From an uncultured Eubacterium sp. (GTDB lineage: Bacteria; Bacillota; Clostridia; Lachnospirales; Lachnospiraceae): 25,792 bases of DNA. Both the position numbers and the translations under genes were made by a program. The first letter of the stretch is position 1. Each line of letters begins with the position of its first letter. Below the pieces are notes generated by a model. It was not told the DNA's origin, made no database searches, and saw only the letters and a program-made list of their open reading frames with translations. Positions 7,246 to 13,638 of the stretch are shown piece after piece. The stretch spans positions 21,532 to 47,323 of the forward strand of contig CAJTSV010000013.1 in assembly GCA_910579075.1 (NCBI GenBank). The letters run 5' to 3'.

Positions 7246-8271
7246 CTATCCCGCTGTCAGAATCCCCTGCAGCTCTTTTTCATCTACCCCGTAATTACGA
7301 ACAATTGACTGTACAGCTTTCTCCGGCCTGACACCTGCTTCAATCAGCATCCTGTAAGAGATATTGATATCATCTTTTTTTACCTGCCGGGTCACCTGCT
7401 CAGTCACCTGCTCAGTTACCTGCTCAGTCACCTGCTCAGTCACCTGCTCAGTTACCTGCTCAGTCACCTGCTGGGTTATTACTTTTGCATTCGCTTCCAG
7501 CTGCCTTCTCAATAATTCTTCCCTTGTAATCTGCTCAAACAACGTTTCATACACCCCTCTCTGGTTCTGAATAAAATCTGATATCTCATATCCAGACTGA
7601 TATTTCTGTATCGCATGCTTTACAGCCGTTTCAAGAGAACCGCAGCGGCTGCGCTCATCCTTAATAAAACCGATAATGTCAAAATATTCTGCAAGAACGC
7701 CTTCCGATTCACTGGCAGTCAGTACAGGAATGCTTAACTCTATCATGCTGTCCGGAGTTTTTCTTACAGGGGAACACTCCAAAAATGCATCCGAAAGCCT
7801 CATAACAGGGCTGCATGCATCAGCACCTGTATATACAATATAAAATTCCGGCCTTGGTATTTTTACAAGCGGTGCTGCATACAGGGCTGAAGAAAATTCA
7901 CTCCTCAAAAGCAGCCGCTTATATTCTTCAGCCAGATATAAAAATACCCTGACCGGCATATTGTAATTCAGTGTCGACTGATGCTCTATCAGCATAACCA
8001 GCCGGTTGCGTACCGTAAAGCAGATATCATTGTAAATATCCACATTCAGCACATTATCCAGCTCGATATTCTCAAATTCCGAATCAGCAGCATCCATATC
8101 TTCCGGATGCAGAACGGTATATAACGCTTTCCTGTATTTCGGTTCTTTGAACAGCCTCCTGAAAAAACTATCCTGAAACTGGATATTCCCCTTTGTTTCC
8201 AGCGCATGTTCCATGCTGTCTTTCCCAGGCAGCACACTTCTGCCAGAAAATTTTTCACCCAGCTCTGTCAC
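7246..8271 (-). CDS. Rpn-family PD-(D/E)XK nuclease / putative transposase with VTEQ repeat
   Basis: A 341-residue member of the Rpn (recombination-promoting nuclease, formerly transposase_31-like) group. The core GNIQFQDSFFRRLF, then LDNVLNVDIYNDICFTVRNR and LVMLIEHQSTLNYNMPVRVF, matches the family's nuclease fold, with the ExQ motif as the usual E-x-K variant. Family members are RecA-independent DNA endonucleases (known for E. coli RpnA). Near the C-terminus, QVTEQVTEQ repeats (about residues 266-297) likely form a helical or coiled segment. The start is uncertain. GTG at 8271 has AGAAGG too close to it, while ATG at 8214 (MEHALETKG) has only a weak GGGAAAG. The gene stands alone with its own promoter, operator-like palindrome and terminator. 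Many Lachnospiraceae carry several related copies. Confidence 0.85.
   Translation of the reverse strand: MTELGEKFSGRSVLPGKDSMEHALETKGNIQFQDSFFRRLFKEPKYRKALYTVLHPEDMDAADSEFENIELDNVLNVDIYNDICFTVRNRLVMLIEHQSTLNYNMPVRVFLYLAEEYKRLLLRSEFSSALYAAPLVKIPRPEFYIVYTGADACSPVMRLSDAFLECSPVRKTPDSMIELSIPVLTASESEGVLAEYFDIIGFIKDERSRCGSLETAVKHAIQKYQSGYEISDFIQNQRGVYETLFEQITREELLRRQLEANAKVITQQVTEQVTEQVTEQVTEQVTEQVTEQVTRQVKKDDINISYRMLIEAGVRPEKAVQSIVRNYGVDEKELQGILTAG
7381..7476 (-). repeat. 12-bp tandem repeat (eight units) encoding VTEQ
   Basis: Eight units of 12 bp, six matching YACCTGCTCAGT on the plus strand, with diverged end units. The six core units follow the order C-C-T, C-C-T at their first base, so a 36-bp block (three units) has itself been duplicated at 7393-7428 and 7429-7464. 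Units are in frame, and slippage would lengthen or shorten the protein by four residues. Confidence 0.95.
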
Positions 8272-8292
8272 CTTCTTTCTAAACCAGCATTC

Positions 8293-8344
8293 TGTAACGA
8301 TCCGTTACCTATATGGATTATAACATACCGCGTTCTGGATGTCT
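8293..8344 (-). promoter_or_regulatory. Promoter and operator-like palindrome of the Rpn gene
   Basis: On the minus strand: -35 TAGACA (8339-8344), 17-bp spacer, TGT then -10 TATAAT (8316-8321). The perfect inverted repeat GTAACGGATCGTTAC at 8293-8307 begins about 3 nt after the predicted start site, a position where a bound repressor would block initiation. Confidence 0.65.
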
Positions 8345-8942
8345 ATCAAAGACTGGTCACAGAGTGAACAGTAACATGAAACGTGAGTGAAGGAAACTGT
8401 CAGATTGAAGACGGCTTTCAGACCATAAAAACAGATTTTGAGGCAAGTTCGTTTACATGAGTCGTAAAGACCGTATCAAAGTATTTTAAAATCAGAATAA
8501 ACGCATGAACGAAGCGGAAGTGCTTTACCATCCATATTTGACAATGTGGAAGGAGAACCCATTGTTATTGGTATTTTATTCCTGCTACCGTAAATGCTTT
8601 GCTGAAAGGGTATAACCTATGTTACCATGATACTCCACATATCACTTAGATAGTATGATATTTAAAACAATCAACGATGATATAGAGACAAATGCAGATT
8701 TTGTATATGAAGATTATATTTCTGGTAATTTGGCTGAAATTTAATAGCTGTCTGAATAAATTTCCAGGAGTTTTGTCTCTGTTGTACAAATATTTTAAGC
8801 AATATATTTTGGGCCTGTTCACGCCTCTCGTACATAATAATTATGATTACTGCAGACAATCTGTGAAAGCAGTTCTTTAAGAATAGTTTTTAATAAATAT
8901 GTATATGTCTCAGACAGGGATTCATTCATAATAGTTATCTCT
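8345..8942. other. AT-rich gene-poor stretch with possible coding remnants
   Basis: No convincing gene was found in this 600 bp. Short open stretches read like protein debris: 8505-8612 on the plus strand, open in two overlapping frames, one of which gives IFDNVEGEPIVIGILFLLP before a stop, and 8655-8744 (29 codons, starting MIFKTINDDIETNADFVY). None has a good ribosome site. Base composition is more AT-rich than in the flanking metabolic genes. It may be the decayed remains of a mobile gene, but no transposase motif or terminal repeats were recognised. Confidence 0.4.
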
Positions 8943-9128
8943 TTATTTATCATATAAAAAACTGTCATCTGGCGCATCATAAAATCTGAGTTCGTGATGC
9001 GTGATTACTCCGCCGGAATAAGCTTTTAGTACTTCGCCAAACTCATAGCCATCATTTTCTGGCCGGCTGTTATTTTCTTTTGCTGATTTTTCTGAAGTCT
9101 CAAGCAAGGCTCTTGCTTCTGGTGACAT
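8943..9128 (-). CDS. Small hypothetical protein, 61 residues
   Basis: A short acidic, soluble protein starting MSPEARALLETSEKSAKENN and ending DAPDDSFLYDK. The middle reads YEFGEVLKAYSGGVITHHELRFYD. No family was recognised. AAGGCGG lies about 6 nt before the ATG at 9128, and the codon choice looks like that of real genes. It is divergent from the AAA-ATPase/nuclease gene with about 100 bp shared, including a short palindrome at 9166-9180. The size and placement would fit an antitoxin, anti-nuclease or accessory factor, but nothing in the sequence shows that. It could also be a fragment. Confidence 0.5.
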   Translation of the reverse strand: MSPEARALLETSEKSAKENNSRPENDGYEFGEVLKAYSGGVITHHELRFYDAPDDSFLYDK

Positions 9129-9165
9129 AGGAAGCCGCCTTTTTGTTTTTCCTATAGTATTTGTA

Positions 9166-9207
9166 TAGCATATTTTGCTAGGCTTTTGTGCGTATCTTTG
9201 TTATAAT
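9166..9207 (+). promoter_or_regulatory. Divergent control region of the AAA/nuclease gene
   Basis: A consensus -10 TATAAT lies at 9202-9207, but no good -35 is present at 16-18 bp, so an activator may be needed. The inverted repeat TAGCA-TATTT-TGCTA at 9166-9180 lies immediately upstream and could be the site for a regulator of both divergent genes. Confidence 0.45.
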
Positions 9208-9236
9208 ATAGCTGACAGGGAAGGAGTGTGAATGAC

Positions 9237-10970
9237 GTGGGTGAAGGAAAAAAACGCCTTCCGGTGGGAGTGGAAAATTTTGAGCAGCTTATAAACGATA
9301 ACTATTATTATGTGGATAAAACAGGATTGATTTCCGAACTGCTCCGCAACGGTGGAATGGTAAATCTTTTTACCAGGCCGAGACGCTTTGGGAAAACCTT
9401 AAATATGAGCATGCTGGAACACTTTTTTTCCATAGAAAAAGAGCAGAGTATCTTTGATGGACTGGAAATTTCAAAAGATACAAAGTTGTGTGATGCGTAT
9501 ATGGGGAAATATCCGGTTATTTCCATTTCCCTGAAAGGAATCCATGCTGCTGCATATGAGACTGCATTTGATTTTGCGGTTCGAATCATGAAAAAAACAG
9601 CCTGTAATGTCCAGTTTCTTTTGGAAAGTGACGCCTTAAGTGATTATGACAAGTTAGAATATAAGGAGCTTTTGAACAGTAATATGAGTGAGGCTGCATT
9701 TTGCGGCGGATTGAAAATATTATCGGAATTATTGGAGAAACATTATGGAACAAAAGTAATTCTTTTCATTGATGAATATGATGTCCCATTAGCAAAAGCA
9801 TTTGAAAACGGATATTATGACCAGATGATTTTTTTAATCTGTAATTTGTTAGAACAGGCACTAAAAACGAATGACAGCCTGAAATTTGCAGTAATGACCG
9901 GATGTATGCGCATTTCAAAAGAAAGTATTTTTACTGGCCTGAATAACCTGAAAGTATTATCTGTTACAGATGAACGTTATGATGAATATTTTGGTTTTAC
10001 GGATATGGAAGTAAGAGAAATGCTGAAGTATTATGAAACAGAAGGTCATTATGAAGAAATCAAAAGCTGGTACGACGGGTATCAGTTTGGCAGCACAAAG
10101 GTGTATTGCCCGTGGGATGTATTGAACCACTGTGATAAAATCAAAGACCATGCGGATGCGTTTCCGGAAAACTATTGGATTCATACCAGCAGTAATGATG
10201 CTGTCAGGAAATTTATTCAAATGTCTGACAATCTTACAGCCAGACGTGAGATTGAAAAACTGCTTGCGGGCGGAGAAATTACGAAAGAGATTCATCAGGA
10301 ACTGATTTATCCGGAAATGTATCAGTCTTTAGAGAACGTCTGGAGTTTTTTATTTATGACAGGATATTTAACGCAGCGCGGAAGGATTGATGCAAAACGG
10401 TATAAACTTGCAATACCAAATCTGGAAATTCGGGATATTTTTCAGACACAGATTATGGAATACTTCAAAGAGAACGTTGCACAAGACGGCGATACGTTAA
10501 GCAGGTTCTGTGATGCCCTGAAAAACGGTGAGGAAACGAAGGCGGGGGAGATTTTTGAAAGGTACCTGAAAAAGACCATCAGCATCCGGGATACGTTTGT
10601 GAGAAAAGCAGGTAAGGAGAACTTTTATCACGGGATGCTGCTTGGAATTCTGGGCGTGAAGGAAGAATGGTATGTATCGTCCAATGAGGAATCCGGTGAA
10701 GGTTATAGCGATATTCTCATTGAAACCGAAAACAGTACGATGGCTATCCTGATTGAAGTTAAGTATGCGAATGATGGAAATCTTAATCAGGCTTGTGAAA
10801 GGGCGCTGAGGCAGATTGAGGAAAGGAAGTATGATGAAGAACTCCGGGAAAACGGTGTGGATAGAATTTTAAAATATGGGATTGCATGCTATAAGAAATG
10901 CTGCAAAGTAAAGCTGGCAGAGGAATCATATAGTAAAATACAATCAGGCTATAAAAAAGCGGAGCTGTAA
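9237..10970 (+). CDS. AAA-ATPase with C-terminal PD-(D/E)XK nuclease domain (DUF1703 type)
   Basis: 577 residues. The N-terminal AAA-ATPase-like domain opens with KRLPVGVENFEQLINDNYYY and VDKTGLI, and has the family Walker A RPRRFGKT and Walker B VILFIDEYDVP. The C-terminal nuclease domain (PDDEXK_9) shows GYSDILIETENSTMAILIEV followed by K, the D...ExK catalytic set, and a downstream AL-QIEERKY helix. All key residues look intact. The open frame begins at a GTG at 9228, but AAGGAG at 9221-9226 is too close to it. The in-frame GTG at 9237 is better spaced, and an ATG at 9232 is out of frame. Its role is unproven. Such proteins are numerous in gut Clostridia and Bacteroidetes, and both mobile-element and defence functions have been suggested. 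It lies 1 kb from another PD-(D/E)XK nuclease gene. Confidence 0.92.
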   Translation: MGEGKKRLPVGVENFEQLINDNYYYVDKTGLISELLRNGGMVNLFTRPRRFGKTLNMSMLEHFFSIEKEQSIFDGLEISKDTKLCDAYMGKYPVISISLKGIHAAAYETAFDFAVRIMKKTACNVQFLLESDALSDYDKLEYKELLNSNMSEAAFCGGLKILSELLEKHYGTKVILFIDEYDVPLAKAFENGYYDQMIFLICNLLEQALKTNDSLKFAVMTGCMRISKESIFTGLNNLKVLSVTDERYDEYFGFTDMEVREMLKYYETEGHYEEIKSWYDGYQFGSTKVYCPWDVLNHCDKIKDHADAFPENYWIHTSSNDAVRKFIQMSDNLTARREIEKLLAGGEITKEIHQELIYPEMYQSLENVWSFLFMTGYLTQRGRIDAKRYKLAIPNLEIRDIFQTQIMEYFKENVAQDGDTLSRFCDALKNGEETKAGEIFERYLKKTISIRDTFVRKAGKENFYHGMLLGILGVKEEWYVSSNEESGEGYSDILIETENSTMAILIEVKYANDGNLNQACERALRQIEERKYDEELRENGVDRILKYGIACYKKCCKVKLAEESYSKIQSGYKKAEL

Positions 10971-11001
10971 TGATACAGTTTCGCTTTTTTATAACCTGAT
11001 T
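10942..11001. terminator. Bidirectional terminator hairpin between convergent genes
   Basis: A 12-bp perfect stem (TATAAAAAAGCG at 10950-10961 with 10982-10993) is extended by a further 7 bp (AATCAGG/CCTGATT) across one mismatch and has a small inner stem CTGTA/TACAG. The stop codon of the AAA/nuclease gene lies inside it. The A6/T6 tracts in the arms let it act on both strands, towards the CPBP gene as well. Confidence 0.85.
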
Positions 11002-11029
11002 TATGTATGAGCCGGCAAAGGTGCCTTTG

Positions 11030-11584
11030 TCAGTTTATCACACAAAACATGGAAACAGCTGCAGAGAACAAGTTGGCAATTCCATGAATGATCCATCCTG
11101 GCATGATAGAACCGCCTGCCTTTTTCTCATTCACATAGCCCATACACCATGCAATGAGTCCCGTAAAGGCTGTAATCAGCACAATTTTTACACTGTTAAT
11201 CAGGGAACAGAACATCACGCCATGCAGCAGTCCGAATAGAATGCTCTGTACGAGATTTCCAACAGGAAACCCAAACTTACCTGACAGACGTTTCAGCAGG
11301 AAGCCCCGAAACAATATTTCTTCTGAAAGTGCCGTTGTGATGAAAGCATAAATCATTGCATGTGGAAGTCCGGCTATCCCCATGCCCGAAAACGTACCTG
11401 CTGCTGTATCTGTTCCCTTTAACGAATATAAGATGCCGGCGGAAATCACGGTAAAAGCGGCAATGGCAGAAGCGGTAAATTTCAAAAGTGTTTTGTCAAT
11501 TACAGATGGTATGTTCAATCCAATCCACTGAAAAAAGCCAGAACATTTTCTGTTGCATAGGATATACTGATTGAATAAACTCAT
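11030..11584 (-). CDS. CPBP-family intramembrane glutamic metalloprotease
   Basis: A 184-residue membrane protein with several hydrophobic helices. It has the three conserved CPBP/Abi (PF02517) motifs: EEILFRGFL, the HG of LLHGVMF, and the H of WIIHGIANL. The family comprises intramembrane proteases related to Rce1, many of them linked to peptide processing or immunity to self-made bacteriocins. No bacteriocin gene is seen here. It is shorter than many members and begins close to the catalytic region. The ATG at 11584 has AAGGAG 6 nt upstream. Ten bases upstream lies the end of a broken XRE regulator, and the two were probably one operon, a common pairing in Bacillota. Confidence 0.9.
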   Translation of the reverse strand: MSLFNQYILCNRKCSGFFQWIGLNIPSVIDKTLLKFTASAIAAFTVISAGILYSLKGTDTAAGTFSGMGIAGLPHAMIYAFITTALSEEILFRGFLLKRLSGKFGFPVGNLVQSILFGLLHGVMFCSLINSVKIVLITAFTGLIAWCMGYVNEKKAGGSIMPGWIIHGIANLFSAAVSMFCVIN

Positions 11585-11594
11585 AGTTCTCTCC

Positions 11595-11794
11595 TTATAT
11601 AAGCGAAATTGTGATTACAAGGCCGACAGCGCCTGATGCCAGAAACAGAATCCCTGCACCGGCCCGTTTTTTTCTGCTTTCGATTTCGTGGATAACTTCT
11701 TCGGACATATTTATAACAGGATGTTTTCTTCTTGTGCTTCCTGGGTAAGTCCTTTTTGATTTCTGGCGCTCTTTAGCTTCTTTCCGATTTCCAT
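11595..11794 (-). pseudogene. Broken XRE-family regulator with C-terminal membrane segment
   Basis: An ATG at 11794 with a very good AAGGAG (11801-11806) begins MEIGKKLKSARNQKGLTQE, the classic first two helices of an XRE domain. The frame then runs only nine more residues to a stop at 11711-11713. In another frame, beginning at 11708, follows MSEEVIHEIESRKKRAGAG and a hydrophobic segment ILFLASGAVGLVITISLI, like the membrane tail of longer XRE regulators. The recognition helix and linker are missing, so an internal deletion with frame loss is the simplest reading. The 37-residue tail could still be made as a small membrane peptide but lacks a ribosome site. It is upstream of and co-directional with the CPBP gene. 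Confidence 0.6.
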
Positions 11795-11953
11795 GCCTGT
11801 CTCCTTTCTTTATCCTTGTTTCATGATTATCATACGGCAAATATCGCAAATAGTCTATCAAATATCTTTTCCATGGGTAAAAAATGGTGTCAAAATCCTT
11901 TTGCATCACTGGATAAATGGGTGTTCAGCTGGATTTTGCCCGGAATTTTTTTC

Positions 11954-11982
11954 TTGCATTCCTGTCTGGAATTTGTTATAGT
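11954..11982 (+). promoter_or_regulatory. Sigma-A promoter of the thiamine operon
   Basis: -35 TTGCAT at 11954-11959, a 17-bp spacer and -10 TATAGT at 11977-11982. Transcription should start near 11989, about 40 nt before the TPP aptamer. Confidence 0.65.
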
Positions 11983-12026
11983 AAAAAAGACAGCAGCAAA
12001 AAGCGGCTGGATGGGAAATAAAAAAC

Positions 12027-12112
12027 GTGGGGAGTCCATACAAATGGGCTGAGAGTAAGCTGACAGTGCTTAGACCCGGAACCTGATTTGGGTAATGCCA
12101 ACGTAGGGAAGC
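12027..12112 (+). promoter_or_regulatory. TPP (thiamine pyrophosphate) riboswitch aptamer
   Basis: The conserved parts occur in order: GGGGAGTCC, then GGGCTGAGA (pyrimidine-binding arm), then ACCCGGAACCTGATTTGGGT, AATGCCAACGTAGGGAAGC (pyrophosphate-binding arm and closing stem). This is the THI-box pattern. It precedes thiE and thiC, the expected regulon, and a terminator lies about 90 nt downstream. Thiamine pyrophosphate should therefore switch the operon off. Confidence 0.97.
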
Positions 12113-12204
12113 AGAAAGTTTTGCAGTTTCTGGCGGAATGGAAATCCATGGTAATTAGGACAGTCTGAATTATCAGGATGGAAATGACAGGATTGCAGCA
12201 GACA

Positions 12205-12243
12205 GGACAATACCCGGATGGCAGAAGGGATTGTCCTTTTTTT
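12205..12243 (+). terminator. Riboswitch-controlled terminator
   Basis: GGACAAT-A-CCC at 12205-12215 pairs with GGGATTGTCC at 12227-12236 with one bulged base, followed by T7 at 12237-12243. It lies between the aptamer and thiE, so it is the likely expression platform. Confidence 0.85.
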
Positions 12244-12298
12244 GTGTGATACGGGATGGAGTTTCGGGAAGCTTCGAAAAGTCGCGGGAGGAGAACGA

Positions 12299-12958
12299 AT
12301 GAAGCTGGATAAAAAAGACCTTCTGCTGTACGCCGTGACAGACCGCAGCTGGCTGGACGGGCGTACTTTATATGAGCAGGTGCAGCAAGCACTGCAGGGA
12401 GGCGTGACGATGTTACAGCTGCGCGAGAAAAACCGGTCCGGGCAGGAGCTGTTTCATGAAGCCATGCAGATAAAAAAGCTGTGCGCGCGTTATGAGGTTC
12501 CTTTTATTATCAATGATAACGTGTTTCTTGCGCAGGAAACAGATGCAGACGGGGTGCATCTTGGGCAGAACGATATGGATGCAGGCTCTGCGCGGGCGCG
12601 GCTCGGGCCGGATAAAATCATCGGCGTGACGGCAAGAACCGTGCAGCAGGCGCTGGCTGCCCAGGCTCAGGGCGCGGATTATATCGGTACCGGGGCTGTC
12701 TTTGCGACCGCGACCAAGCAGGATGCGCAGGTCATCGGCCCGAAGCAGCTGAAAGGTATCTGTAATGCCGTAACGATACCGGCTGTGGCAATCGGCGGCA
12801 TTACAGGTGAGAATATGGCAGAGCTGTCCGGCAGCGGAATCTGCGGCATTGCCGTTGTCAGCGCACTGTTTGCCCGGCCTGATATCCGGCTGGCAGCAGA
12901 ACAATTAAGGAAAAAGGCGGAAGGGATGATATGGAACCATTTTACAGGGAATTTATAA
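12299..12958 (+). CDS. thiE: Thiamine-phosphate synthase ThiE
   Basis: A 219-residue cytoplasmic TIM-barrel enzyme that joins HMP pyrophosphate and thiazole phosphate to give thiamine phosphate. Family marks are VTMLQLREKN (phosphate/pyrimidine site), PFIINDNVFLAQETDADGVH plus LGQ, GADYIGTGAVFATATK and VAIGGITGEN. The length is normal. The open frame extends upstream to 12218 through the terminator, but the ATG at 12299 is right: it has GGGAGGAG at 12286-12293 and begins at the usual family N-terminus. It is the first gene of a TPP-controlled operon and overlaps the HAD gene by 28 bp. Confidence 0.97.
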   Translation: MKLDKKDLLLYAVTDRSWLDGRTLYEQVQQALQGGVTMLQLREKNRSGQELFHEAMQIKKLCARYEVPFIINDNVFLAQETDADGVHLGQNDMDAGSARARLGPDKIIGVTARTVQQALAAQAQGADYIGTGAVFATATKQDAQVIGPKQLKGICNAVTIPAVAIGGITGENMAELSGSGICGIAVVSALFARPDIRLAAEQLRKKAEGMIWNHFTGNL

Positions 12959-13638
12959 AAAGAGAAGCGGTTACGGGCATGATTCTGGATGTGGACGGGA
13001 CGCTTTTGGATTCCATGCCGGTCTGGCATCACAGCGGGGAGCATTATCTTGCCACGATTGGCATCCAGGCGCCGGCATCGCTTGGCAGAATCCTGTTTTC
13101 CATGACAATGCAGCAGGGAGCGCAGTATATCAGAAAAACATACCGGCTGTCCCAGTCTGAGGAGGAGATTAAGGCCGGGATTATAAAGACGGTGCAGCAC
13201 GAATACAGCACCGGCCCGGGAATGAAGCCGGGAGCCAGAGAGTTTTTACAGGCATTAAAGGAAGCCGCAATACCAATGACCGTCGTGACCTCAACTGACC
13301 GGCCGCTGATTCTGGCGGCTTTTGGGCGGCTTGGAATCGAATCGTATTTTCAGGACATCCTGACCTGTACGGAATTTGGAAGCGGCAAGGATGCCCCGGA
13401 TATTTTTCATGCAGCGGCACAGGGGATGGGAAGCCGGCCGGAGCATACATGGGTGGCAGAGGATGCCCTGTATGCCATCCGCACGGCAAAAGCAGCGGGC
13501 TATCCGGTCATCGGCATTGCAGATCAAGCCAGCCGGGCGGACGAACCGCAGATACGCGGGCTGTCGGATTATTTTATACAGGATTTTCTGGAAGCTTATA
13601 AAGGCCGTTTTCAAAAAACGCAGGAGGAGGGAATATGA
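12931..13638 (+). CDS. HAD-family phosphatase in the thiamine operon
   Basis: A 235-residue HAD-superfamily hydrolase of the beta-phosphoglucomutase-like subgroup. Motif I is MILDVDGTLLDS (nucleophile Asp20, general acid Asp22), the motif II Ser/Thr is in VVTSTDRP, and the motif III/IV region is GSGKDAPDIF and VAEDALYAIRTAKAAG. A helical cap domain lies between motifs I and II. The substrate is not readable. Its position between thiE and thiC under the riboswitch, with coding overlaps on both sides (28 bp and an ATGA junction), suggests it removes phosphate from thiamine phosphate or an HMP intermediate. Thiamine phosphate phosphatase activity is known for other HAD enzymes, so this is inference from context. 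ATG 12931 has the purine-rich GGCGGAAGGG before it. Confidence 0.9.
   Translation: MEPFYREFIKREAVTGMILDVDGTLLDSMPVWHHSGEHYLATIGIQAPASLGRILFSMTMQQGAQYIRKTYRLSQSEEEIKAGIIKTVQHEYSTGPGMKPGAREFLQALKEAAIPMTVVTSTDRPLILAAFGRLGIESYFQDILTCTEFGSGKDAPDIFHAAAQGMGSRPEHTWVAEDALYAIRTAKAAGYPVIGIADQASRADEPQIRGLSDYFIQDFLEAYKGRFQKTQEEGI

Noticed and set aside
7381..7476. Considered as a CRISPR array
   Set aside because: Units are 12 bp with no spacers, and they code for VTEQ in frame within the Rpn gene.
8692..8880. 62-codon plus-strand frame in the AT-rich gap
   Set aside because: No ribosome site, low-complexity hydrophobic reading, nothing recognised.
11595..11909. 104-codon frame as an intact protein
   Set aside because: The stretch from 11909 to about 11800 lacks a start signal and is very basic and random-looking. 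The true start signal is at 11794 in another frame, so this reads as a broken XRE gene.
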